Assembly: GCF_000224145.3 (NCBI RefSeq)
Contig: NC_020167.2
Coordinates: forward strand, 7,496,489-7,560,488
Direction: 5' to 3'
DNA length: 64,000 nt
DNA from: Ciona intestinalis
Lineage: Eukaryota > Chordata > Ascidiacea > Phlebobranchia > Cionidae
Each line of letters opens with the position of its first letter. Position 1 is the stretch's first letter. The translations under genes were made by a program, and so were the position numbers. The notes below the pieces were generated by a model that was not told the origin of the DNA, did no database searches, and saw nothing but the letters and a program-made list of their open reading frames with translations. Shown here in pieces: positions 23,801 to 33,192 of the stretch.

Positions 23801-25516
23801 TATAGTTAACGCAAGTAACCCTGAAACAGCTTTAGCACTAATGACGGTGAACGAGCCAAGTATGGCGACCAACGTAAGATGAAGCATCACGTTGTGCACA
23901 TCATGTGACTTCACAAACATCACGATTCCAAACATCACAACCTGAATCACGGGAGTGTCTCATTAGATTTATTACAAGATCAGAACTATTTAGACTCAAG
24001 TGTAATCAATACTCAATAACAATATACATGTGGCGCAGCCAGAAAAAAAATAAGGGGGGGGGGGAGGGGTTTAATCAAAAAATGTTTATATATAATATAT
24101 AAGGTTCAATAATGCAGCACTCCATATTTATACATTATACCCACCTCCACAAATACATATATGATGAACTGCCATCCACCAAGATGAGAGGTTAACTCCT
24201 GTGCGTTGAGGATCATCTTTGGTTTGCTGGAAAAAGTCACGATGAGGAAAGATCCAACGATCGCAAACGATGCTCCAACCACGTCTCGCATCCTCAGACT
24301 TTCTTCATTGAAGATCACGGCTAACCCTCCATTAGCGAGGACAGCAACACATCCTGTAATTTATGGTAGGAAAGTTATACCAGATTAAAATGGATGGCTT
24401 TCCCCAGAATCCTTACAGTTTTGCTAATTCCTAAAAAACACAGGGCGTTTAGTGTAAAATGTAAGTGTATAAGTGGAAAAAAGATAAAATAAATGATCAA
24501 ATGCAAAAATACATAGTAGTGACATTCAACTAACCTAGTGGAGCCACAACAGAAGCTGGGGCAAATCCATAAGCGACAAAGTTTCCAATCTCCCCAATAG
24601 CCATCAAGATTATTCCCGTCCACCATACAGGGGACCTTAAGTAACTATTACTCCCACATAAAGTTGAATCTTCCACAATTCCCTCAGCTTGTCGTTTACG
24701 ATGGGCAAACTTTTGGACATTTAATGAAATGGCGATCAATATATTACCAACAACGGCAAGGGCCGTCCCAAATTCATAAGTATTAAATGCTGCTGTGTGG
24801 GGTGTGGTTGTGGTGGCTAAAAAAAGGGGGGGAATACATGTTTAAGTTCCACCCAAAGTATTAAAAGTTATAGGTAAATATAATATCAATGATAACCAAT
24901 ATTACTTTGTCTCTTCGGTTACGATAAAGAAGATTTAAAAACAAAAAAGACAGCATATAGCATGATAAAGTTAAACCATGTTGTGGTGGCTGAAAAAATT
25001 AGAACTACATGTTGTTAGGATCTAATGCTACTAAACTATAACAGACAAAAATCAACCAGTTGTATAATAAAAGTTATATATTTCGCCCTAAATGGCATCG
25101 TCAGTCTCTTAGTAACATTTAGTTCATTTGAACCACCCAAGGTAGATAAGATAGAGGTTGGAGCAACTGCCGCTGCAAAAACCATTCGAGGTATCAGACT
25201 AAAAGTTAGTTTGTTAAACTTGTATGGTCATTTGACATCTATTGGATGTGGCAGTGTAGCGATTCTGGTCGAAACAACAAAAATATTTGCAACCGTTTGC
25301 AACCCATAGTTTTATTAGGTACAGTTGAGTTACACATGTTATAAGATGCAACAATAATATTAAAAGACATTGGTACAACGTTTAACCAGTAGGAAATTGC
25401 AAAAAAGAAAAAAATTAAAATTATATAACACACAATGTTACAACACCTGTAAAATTTAAGACGGCCGAACTTGTAGTGCTATTTAATAGAACAAGTTCTT
25501 CGTTTGACGTTGCCAT
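20875..25516 (-). CDS. NIPAL: NIPA-like magnesium transporter
   Basis: Exons on the minus strand are 25516-25447, 24816-24535, 24353-24145, 23941-23797, 23270-23200, 22540-22430 and 21018-20875. The ATG at 25516 starts a short outer segment with NST and NFT sequons. Membrane segments follow: TALAVVGNILIAISLNVQKF, WWTGIILMAIGEIGNFVAYG, then segments in exons 3, 4, 5 and 6. The motif SPVWWTG...GEIGNFVAYGFAPASVVAPLG is typical of the NIPA/NIPAL family of DMT-fold Mg2+ transporters, closest by eye to NIPAL2/3. All visible phases fit. Between exon 6 (ending LAGTLFYQ) and the cytosolic tail exon, a membrane segment that relatives have is absent. Both sides are phase 0, so one exon of a multiple of three bases could lie in the 50-N gap at 21443. 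The gene is head to head with RABL2. Confidence 0.88.
21125..21211. repeat. family D short hairpin element
   Basis: Inverted ends atacttgtattttagc and agccaaaatacaagtat, a smaller relative of the element at 18891. NIPAL last intron. Confidence 0.6.
21443..21492. other. assembly gap (50 N)
   Basis: Exactly 50 N in the last NIPAL intron, where a missing membrane-segment exon is expected. Confidence 0.99.
21510..21595 (+). repeat. family E repeat
   Basis: tctatatgggtgacaggtaa, ggattcagaccagggttggc, cccattac; adjoins the gap. Confidence 0.55.
22152..22375 (+). repeat. family E repeats, two in tandem
   Basis: attctatatgggtaaggtca at 22152 and ttggtgaggtcccacagcac at 22288, each followed by the catgggtcc / attcaaaccagg tract. 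NIPAL intron. Confidence 0.55.
24535..24600 (-). other. NIPA signature segment within exon 2
   Basis: Codes GEIGNFVAYGFAPASVVAPL, the most family-diagnostic stretch of the transporter, ending at the exon 2 donor. Confidence 0.8.
25045..25118 (+). repeat. family C repeat
   Basis: acaaaaatcaaccagttgta then taaatggcatcgtcagtctc, as in the 539 and 36417 copies. NIPAL intron 1. Confidence 0.6.
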
Positions 25517-26191
25517 CCCCACGTTAAAATGTAAATGATACCGCTGACAGTTATTTGTCCTTACTCCATTAGTTTGACCGAGATTACATAGCACTAGTAG
25601 ATTAAATAGTGGTTTAAATAAACAAAACCGATTGTAAACAGTTTTTGCAACAAAACTGAACGAGACAAATTTGTTTTGTATAATATGACGTAAGCCCCTT
25701 AAGGGGATTTCTAATTCAGCCGAAATGACTGAAAACATAAATCTTTTATTTGGGCGCTGGGGTCTTATTACAACTAAATAAATGTTTTCAGCGTATTTTA
25801 TTAAAGGATTTTTTGTGAAACAGCCAACCTTTATAATGTTCATAATTACCTAATTGGAAAAACTATATAGATTTTAAATTTAAAAATAAACATTTAAAAA
25901 AATCGGTGTGAGTTAAATTAGTTTACAAAATGTAATTCAACCAGGGTCCGTATATAAATATTTTTATATACGGACTCTAAATTCAACTATATAAAGACTA
26001 AAATTTATTTAAGTAAATGAAAAATTTTGGTCACGAATAAATACGTCTTGCATAGTTTGCCGAAAGCACTTGTGTTTGTAAGTTGATATTAGCAACATTC
26101 CAAACAAGTTAAATGTAGAGTTGAATCATTTTCTACCACCGACTTAAATTTATCAATAAATTGGTTATCCGACCTAAAATATCAAGACGAA
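25517..26191. promoter_or_regulatory. divergent promoter region, NIPAL / RABL2
   Basis: 675 bp separates the two start codons, which face away from each other. No other gene fits, so both promoters, perhaps shared, should lie here. A small inverted repeat (gggtccgtatataaat / tatatacggactct) sits at 25945-25978. No clear TATA box was chosen. Confidence 0.45.
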
Positions 26192-28804
26192 ATGTCAAGT
26201 GTAATAAAAAACAAGAGTGAGGACGTTGAAAAGCTCAAAATTATTTGCTTGGGGGATAGCGCAGTCGGAAAATCAAAGTAAGGAAAAAATCTAAACATTT
26301 TTTTGCGAATTTTAATCAGTATTGTAATGGTAAAACGTTTCAAGTCATTTTCTGGTAAATACGTCTCCGTTTTCAATTCTGTTTTCTTTTTTTTCAGGCT
26401 GGTTGAACGATTTCTGGTAGATGGATAGTATCCTTTGACCTTTAGGCTACTATAATAATAACTTTTACACGTCTCTGTGATTACGGTAGCGAAGATTTAC
26501 AAATATTTTTAAGTGAAAAGACATGAGATATAGCGAAAAAACAATAGTTGTTAAAACGTGTTTTCTGTTAAAAACATATTTACCTTTATTTGGAATAAAA
26601 TAAGCGTGGTCGCTACACCTAACACAAAATTGAGCTATTTATGTTTAAATATTTTTCAAGTTAAACATGTAATGGGAACCTAAATATATATACTTTTATA
26701 TTTTATCATAAAAATCAAATACAACTAATTATCTTGACCCTTACCATCTTTCCTTAACCCTACAATCCCAGCAAACCTCAACAACAATCAACATATGCAC
26801 TTACATTGTTCAACTATGAAACAAAACTAAATGGAAAGAAGATATCAGTTGGTAAGACTTCACTTTATAATAAAGGACAAAACTTTGAAAGTCCTAAAAG
26901 TATAGTGCATAGTTGGTACGGTTGAAGTGTCCTCTACTTAGTCCTAACAAAATGCTGCCAAGGAATTCTTTAGTAATAAAAAATTCAAAACCGACATAAC
27001 CACTACTCTATTACCAATGATCTATAACTATAACCCCTAACCACCAACCTCTAACACTTTCAACCAGCTTTATCTGTAGCATACCAGAGGATTCTTCCCT
27101 AGTGCAAAAAAATCATTTAAAAAAAAGTCACAGATTTCTAATCATATGCTCAACAGATTTCTGGGACACAGCAGGCCAGGAGAGGTTTTCCAGCATGCAT
27201 CCATCGTATTACCACCAAGCACAAGCGTGTATCCTTGTGTTTGATGCTACGAGGAAAGTGACATACAAAAACCTCAACAACTGGTACAAAGAGTTACGGC
27301 AATACAGACCTAACATCCCATGCTTGCTAGTTGCAAATAAAATTGATGGTAAGAAAATCTTTGTTAAAACTCTGGTCACTAATGGGTTGTCTAAATTGTC
27401 AGCCATACAAAAAAAAACAGACAACATGGTAACTCATAAGCGGGCACAAGATGTATGAAACAGGACACTCTTGTTATAACTACTGTTGTTTTTATAACTA
27501 CTGTTGAGGAAAGTAATGCTTGCTGGTTGCAAATAAAATTGATGGTAAGAAAATCTTTGTAAAACGCTTAATGCCAATTGATCCAACCCAGTGGTCAGTA
27601 ATGGGACAACCAACGCGGTAACTCGTAAGCGGGCACAAGGTGTATGAAACAGGACACTCCCGTTATAACTACTTTGTTCTCTGGCCATGCGAGAATAAAC
27701 AATTAGTTACATTCGTTTAAAACTGACTTTCTTTATTATATGCAGTGGATCTTGGAGTAACAAAACGCACATTTGCTTTCGGTACAAAACACAATCTGCC
27801 TCAGTATTTTGTTTCAGCTGCAAATGGAACAAATGTAGTAAAGGTGAACTGTTTCCACTAACTTTAAGATTGGGGCAGAGTTTGCCCATTTAAACTGGTT
27901 GGTGGTAAAATAAAGCATCCCAATATAATCAGTTAGGTCAACTGTGCGGTTTCTGAAATAAGTAAGCGAAAATGTATTAAGAATCTGGTTGTAAGTAAAA
28001 ACAAACAAAATCAAGTCCAATTGTATAATATACCAAATAGATTTCACCTAAATGCTATTGCCTGTCTCTTGTTTAAATAGAACCAAAATTGAATGTAACT
28101 TTAATGTGTATATGGTTAAACAATATGTTTTTGTCAACAGGTTTTCAGGGATGCTATTAAAGCAGCTTTGTCCTACAAGCAGAATCCAACAGATTTTGTT
28201 GACCAAGTCCTGCAAGAGTTAGAGGTATTTTTTCACTAGAATAATACATACTTTGGAGGTATTTTTTCACTAGAATAATACATACTTTGGAGGTATTTTT
28301 TCACTAGAATAATACATACTTTGGAGGTATTTTTTCACTAGAATAATACATACTTTGGAGGTATTTTTTCACTAGAATAATACATACTTTGGAGGTATTT
28401 TTTCACTAGAATAATACATACTTTGGAGGTATTTTTTCACTAGAATAATACATACTTTGGAGGTATTTTTTCACACTTGTCATTTTATCTTGATAGTTGA
28501 TACCATAACATAAAATTGCGAAGCAACTTAAACTTGAAATAACTAAGATAATATTAACTTTTAATTATTTCTTCGATTACGGTAGTGAAGATTAAAGAAA
28601 TATTCAAAATAAAAAGACAGGTTATAATTCACAAAACAACAGTTGTTAAAGCACGCTTACAGTTAAACCTATTTACATTGAATTGGAAGAAAAAAAAGCG
28701 TGGTCACTAGTCACTGTTGTTAATATTTTACTTTTTATCTATTTCAGCACTTAGGCAACACGGAAGAAGATTTAATTCACATTACTTGTAAAACAGAGGA
28801 GTGA
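26192..28804 (+). CDS. RABL2: RAB-like GTPase RABL2
   Basis: Seven exons join in frame: 26192-26277, 26398-26427, 26772-26851, 27157-27348, 27746-27843, 28141-28224 and 28748-28804, giving 208 residues against 228 in human RABL2B. The P-loop is GDSAVGKS (21-28), followed by KLVERFLVDGY. The switch region PQQQSTYALTL and then DFWDTAGQERFSSMHPSYYH match RABL2 closely. VANKID is the guanine-specificity motif and VSAANGTNVVK the G5 region. The C-terminus (CKTEE) has no prenylation cysteine pair, as expected for RABL2. In mammals it works with the IFT-B complex in cilia and sperm tails; the role here is inferred from orthology. Two exon-intron boundaries, at 27348 and 28224, are locally duplicated. 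Confidence 0.95.
26925..27108 (+). repeat. family B repeat
   Basis: taacccctaaccaccaacct, cactttcaaccagcttta, agaggattcttccctagtgc: the C-rich family B body with a right end like those at 12489 and 46275. RABL2 intron 3. Confidence 0.6.
27321..27566. repeat. duplicated exon 4 / donor segment of RABL2
   Basis: 27321-27371 recurs at 27517-27566 with few changes: tgcttgct.gttgcaaataa then aattgatggtaagaaaatct. Both copies hold the exon end and its GTAAGA donor. SINE pieces lie between them. Confidence 0.85.
27373..27720 (+). mobile_element. SINE copy broken by duplication
   Basis: Two SINE segments (27373-27500 and 27567-27715) share ggtaactc.taagcgggcac and flank the copied exon fragment. The second ends in tagttacattcgttt. 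RABL2 intron 4. Confidence 0.7.
28003..28075 (+). repeat. family C repeat, diverged
   Basis: aacaaaatcaagtccaattg, then ttcacctaaatgctattgcc and tgtctcttg. RABL2 intron 5. Confidence 0.5.
28222..28474 (+). repeat. 34-bp minisatellite copying the RABL2 exon 6 donor
   Basis: Seven identical 34-bp units start at 28222 and repeat every 34 bp, with a partial eighth at 28460. Each starts gaggtattttttcactagaa, that is, the last exon codon GAG plus the GTATTT donor. Reading past the first donor meets TAG after four codons. Confidence 0.95.
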
Positions 28805-29345
28805 AAGTTTAAAGGAAGTTTATTACACTCAGTGTTACTGTGGCACTTTATTTATTTATTCTGCACAGCCTGGTATCACTGATATGTTGGAGTGATAGGA
28901 GACTGGCATAAACCCTAACATAAAAATTAATGGACCAATCCTCGCCTGAATCCTAAGACCCATAATGGCCATGCTGTGGGACCTCACCCACATAGAATAA
29001 AAACCACTAAAATCTTGTTATTTTTCATTAATTGTCCTTAGTTGACAATTTTTCAAAAGGGAATTCGAATTTTCTCCCAAAAGAGCCTTTTAAAACATGA
29101 TTACCACTCTGTGAAACAAACTGCAGCCAATTAACTTTTGCAGCAGGTGCTTAAAAATATAATCTCAATGTTGTTTTGTATTATTTTTAGAAAATGCTAT
29201 TTTTGTACAATTCATTGTGTTTCTATGTTATTTATTAGATGTGGTTCCGGTACAATAGACATTGCCATTGGTGTGCGTCATGTGTTTATGAATAATTGAG
29301 TTCTCTGCCTTCATACCAGCCCGACTGTTGTTTTTAATAAACGTG
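28805..29345 (+). other. RABL2 3' flank, probable 3' UTR
   Basis: Follows the RABL2 stop. It holds a minus-orientation family E copy at 28905-29007 (reversed: tctatgtgggtgaggtccca), and an AATAAA occurs near 29336. The 3' end could also be earlier. Confidence 0.4.
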
Positions 29346-29970
29346 TATTCAACCGTGTGTTGATTTGTAACCTATACTTTAATAGAGAAGAAAGGCGTCA
29401 GAATTTGAAATCGAGACGTAAATTCCGCGATGTTCATCTTACAATTTCCCAAATCATTAATGGGCTTATTAATCACGCTTGTTTCCTCTGCATTGCAAAT
29501 CAATACATGTACGCGGCGGCCCTGCTTCGAAAAGTAAATTACGTCATCAAGTTACAGTTTCAAAAGCTTTTCTCTCCTCGATATGGAGTTTTGACATTTC
29601 GTCACAAATGTCAGTTCGCGTAAGATGAATTTAAAGACCAAGTTTATAAATACCACGTAAGGTATGTGTGACTGCTATCACGAAAAAGTTGCGAAAGGAT
29701 ATAAACAACACGTTAGCTGCAGTTTGTCCCGCAGGCCATACTACAGACAGGCAGCATAGGTTTAGGCACAGTGTAAATGTTCATATAGTCGGTTAATTGG
29801 AGGGTCTTAAGAGATTTTGCTGTTACAACGAAAAATACAGTTTTTTTCACTCAGTTTACTAAATCATTAACTTAACAAAGATAGAATAAAGGTGATCTAT
29901 AAAAGGTTTTCCGTTACAGTTCGTTTTCAAGCTATATAGCCTACTTTTTATTTGAAATATTTGCATGTAA

Positions 29971-30158
29971 TACAGTAGGGTGGGGGAAGATGGGACACCT
30001 TTAACTGCATTTTCTCGTCCCATTTAGTAGCAAACAAAAAACGCTCAAAGAGTTATACCGTATCCTCACGACTCCCATAGACCGTTGTTAATTGTTCAAA
30101 AGATTGGGATATAGTGGATTATATGTGCTGAGGCTGTCCTTTCTTACCCCACCCTACT
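29971..30158 (-). mobile_element. MITE-A copy
   Basis: Complete minus-orientation copy with excellent ends (agtagggtgggggaagatgg; ttaccccaccctactat). Confidence 0.88.
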
Positions 30159-31003
30159 ATATCTACAGATATTTATACACGTCCGTTAAATCTTGGTTGG
30201 TAAGTCTATTAAATTTAGAAAATAACGCGAGACAAACCATTACCCATCTTCGGTTGAGCCTCTTACAAACGTGACCTTTTAGTAATTTGTTTTGGCAGCC
30301 AACGTGTATGATCTAGACCTTGAATTAAATTATGAACGGATCTCCGGCACTTAATGAATACAAATTAAATTAAAGGTGCTGCGTCTGTTTGTAAAAGTTC
30401 CATTAATGGAAAATAGAGTAAAACGACGCAATACATTAGACTCGACTTAATAGAGATAGATTCAGTGCAATTGAACCTGATTGAACCAAACCGAAATAAA
30501 AAGGTTTTATTTGGATGCGCCGCAATGCATTTTAAAGTGACATGCGTTTTATTTTTTAGGATCAATAACTTTTATTTTTTAGGATCAATAACTTATGACT
30601 GTAAGACACAGCAAATGCCATGTTGTTTAATCGATATTAACATCAGATTATCTATCACAGAGTTTTACAGCTGCGTTGGTCTGGCAATAACACAAATGTG
30701 GTCTTGGTCCTGACAGGACTACGTACTAAGCTATGCTGACATCCGAGAATTTACCGTTCAATGCGCGTAATCCAGGAGCATCGCCTTTATTTACAGTTAC
30801 AGTAAGGTCTAATGTAAAGAAAAGGCAGAGAGTGTTAAAATATTTAGGCTTCGCAGATATTTTCGGGACTTTAGATCCGTTTATACAGCGTAGATTAAAA
30901 AGAAAGAACGTGCTATTATTCTATTTTATGTGGGTCAGGGGCCCGGTCCCGCAGTGTGGTACGCCATTTCCTAGGATAAGAACGTGCCATTCAAATAAAT
31001 ACA

Positions 31004-31120
31004 TAGTGGGATGGGGTAATCTGGGATAGTCCTAGCACAGACTGTCCAAATATCCGGATCGAGTTTGAACAATTAACAACAGTCTATTGTAGTCGTTAGA
31101 ATACGGTTGTAAAATTCCGT
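31004..31120 (+). repeat. MITE-A copy, truncated
   Basis: Left two thirds (tagtgggatggggtaatctg ... gtcgttagaatacggttgta), ending about 55 bp before the lectin ATG. Confidence 0.7.
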
Positions 31121-31175
31121 GTCTTAAAAGTATTTATATTTCAGCTGAAATTGTAAGCTTACTTGTACAAGAGTC

Positions 31176-32000
31176 ATGACATCTAGTGAACGCTGTGTTT
31201 CTGAAGGTTTCGACGGCAATTCACCCGAGTTATTTTACCACGCCATTGGGCTGAAGTTTTGGGAGTCGGTTGAACATTGTCGGTCCCAGCATGAAGGCCA
31301 GTTGGCTGTTATTGGCGAGGACGTGACGATGGAGAGGTTGGTTCGTCTGTCACCCAAGGGGCCAGAATGCTTTGCTAACTACTTCAGAGTGGGGTTGGTT
31401 AGAGGGGTGGGGGAAGATCAATACCAGTGGGTTGATGGTACTTCGTTCAGCGGTGGGGCAATGGGGGTGAAGGGGGATTTCCCAAACGACACTTGTAGTG
31501 GGGTGGCTCTGTACACGGCTAACGGTTCAGTTGCCGATTCCTTGCTGCATGCAGTCGATTGCTCAACTCCTTTGGCCTTTGTGTGCGCGGTCAATCGAGT
31601 TGAGGTGGACGAACACACCCACAAGGAAAGGATTCCTGTGTTGGTAGGTCTGCTCGCTACATTCGTCTTGATGGCCTTGATCTCGTTTGTTATAATTCTT
31701 GTATGCGTGAAGCGACAGCTGAAATCAACGAGGAGCGACAGTGTCGTGATCGAGTACCGGGAAAATGAGACGAGTAAAGAAGGAAGTGGGATTTACCACA
31801 GTCTTGTAGACGTAGAGGTTGCGAACAATGATGCAGAAAACTCTACCGGCGGTGTAAAAAACGAACAAACGCCAGACGGTGGCGCTATATACAGTTTCGC
31901 GAAAGATCCGGACGCCGTGAGTGAAATTAAAGAAGACCCAAGCGTACATTACAGTACGGTTAACAAGACGAAGAAAAAGCTAAACAAAAACCTTGAATAA
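31176..32000 (+). CDS. C-type lectin-like single-pass membrane receptor
   Basis: One uninterrupted frame of 274 residues. Residues 7-140 form a C-type lectin-like domain: Cys7, Cys35, FRVGL (70-74), QWVDG (84-88), Cys107, Cys129 and FVC (135-137) follow the usual spacing. No EPN or QPD calcium-sugar triad is present, so sugar binding is doubtful. Residues 153-178 are one hydrophobic helix followed by Lys-Arg. The cytosolic tail of about 95 residues has four tyrosines. Tyr259 lies in VHYSTV, which fits the ITIM pattern, and Tyr207 in IYHSL is a YxxL site. No signal peptide starts at this ATG, and an in-frame TGA lies 30 bp upstream. Either it is a signal-anchor protein or a signal peptide sits on an unseen upstream exon. 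An immune-type inhibitory role is inference only. The 5' end is the weak point. Confidence 0.75.
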   Translation: MTSSERCVSEGFDGNSPELFYHAIGLKFWESVEHCRSQHEGQLAVIGEDVTMERLVRLSPKGPECFANYFRVGLVRGVGEDQYQWVDGTSFSGGAMGVKGDFPNDTCSGVALYTANGSVADSLLHAVDCSTPLAFVCAVNRVEVDEHTHKERIPVLVGLLATFVLMALISFVIILVCVKRQLKSTRSDSVVIEYRENETSKEGSGIYHSLVDVEVANNDAENSTGGVKNEQTPDGGAIYSFAKDPDAVSEIKEDPSVHYSTVNKTKKKLNKNLE

Positions 32001-32162
32001 ATTCGCTTATTAACACCAAACTACAAGCACTGTAATCTATATAGACTATTCTAGAGCAGAAGTTTTTGTGTTCCTAAAAATGTGTTGTACATATAATGGT
32101 ACTATGGGAGAAATCCTTTTTAGTTGGCTTGATTTACTTAATTGTAATTGGATGCCTTTTAC

Positions 32163-32168
32163 AATAAA
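32163..32168 (+). terminator. poly(A) signal AATAAA of the lectin gene
   Basis: AATAAA 163 bp after the lectin stop. Confidence 0.5.
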
Positions 32169-32199
32169 GACAACGGTAAAAAAATACCCCAATGGTTAA

Positions 32200-33190
32200 T
32201 ACACCCGATATAGGCAACTGCTGGCTTGTATAGACAACAAAATATTGACGCTTGGATATATTTCTTACACGGTTACTGCCATACAAGGAATTCCTGGTCA
32301 CATATTTAATATATTCTGCGTAAATAACTGTCCAACTTGAATTGCCACAACTGACTTAACTATTTTATTTTTTCTGATTTATTTTCTGTATAAACAAACA
32401 TCAAAACTTTGCCTTTTCTTGCAATTCTTGTCGTGTAATTAGTTACAGTAAGCTGCAGATAGAAAAAGTTTCTCGCAGAGCATTTAAGTTAACAGGCAAG
32501 GAAAAGTCGCAAATTATAAGTTAAGATATATTCACATTTTTCAATGTGGTCATTTTGCTTGGTCCAATACACAACATATGCTTACACCAATTCCATAAAT
32601 TAGAAAGTTCGTTTCTTATGCATGTACCAATAGATAGGTTTCTTAATTATATGAATCCACTATGTTGCATTATGGTACATTACCGGCTGTTGAATAAGAT
32701 TAAAAAGCCGGAAACATTCATTAAATATTCAGATAAGGCTTACACTAGGACACAGTTTGTTTGTGACATCACACATAAGTTTGTGACATCACATAGAGGG
32801 AGCAGGCATTGGGGAAACACCAGAAGCAGCATTGAAATGTGCGACAGCTTTCCGGAAAAACATACTAGAACCGCGGTTGGAAGCTCCCTGGATGGGGAAA
32901 ACATAATAAAAATTGTAAAAAGTGCGGAAGGCATTGAAAGAGTAAATCAGGAAAGTGAAGAAAGAAAGGAGAGAAATTTTCAGAGAATATTATGGATAGA
33001 AAATTAAAATTGCCAAATTATTATAATAAACTGTAAAACCAACTTGTACAAGTAGAGCTGCTACAAATTGTAGAAAGTCTTTTATATCCTAAACAAACTT
33101 AAAACAGTTAGGCATATAAAATAGAAGAAAAGTAATAATTTATCTGATTATCCTATATATGTTCTAAGTAAAGAAAAACAACAATATTTA
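32200..33190. other. intergenic, lectin gene to MTCH2
   Basis: Convergent spacer of about 1 kb. A plus-strand open frame (32546-33007) has no early ATG and no recognisable domain, so I do not call a gene. Confidence 0.5.
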
Positions 33191-33192
33191 CT

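Larger units (their letters stand above)
29346..31175. other. intergenic, RABL2 to C-type lectin gene
   Basis: 1.8 kb with a complete MITE-A copy, a truncated one, a family E piece (30918-30982) and a perfect 23-bp tandem pair at about 30548-30593. An upstream exon of the lectin gene, for example a signal peptide exon, could lie here, but none is clear. Confidence 0.5.

Noticed and set aside
25421-25843. 140-codon minus-strand frame as one long exon
   Set aside because: Only its last part (from the ATG at 25516 to the donor at 25447) continues in phase into NIPAL; the upstream part lacks an ATG-led protein.
28222-28474. Regular short repeats resembling a CRISPR array
   Set aside because: Units are identical and adjacent with no unique spacers, and they start from an exon end in an animal gene; it is a minisatellite.
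29357-29623. 88-codon frame after RABL2
   Set aside because: No recognisable domain and no transcript signals; probably chance in a less AT-rich patch.
32546-33007. 153-codon open frame as a gene
   Set aside because: Starts at GTG, first ATG is 24 codons in, no domain, no splice sites, and composition like its flanks.
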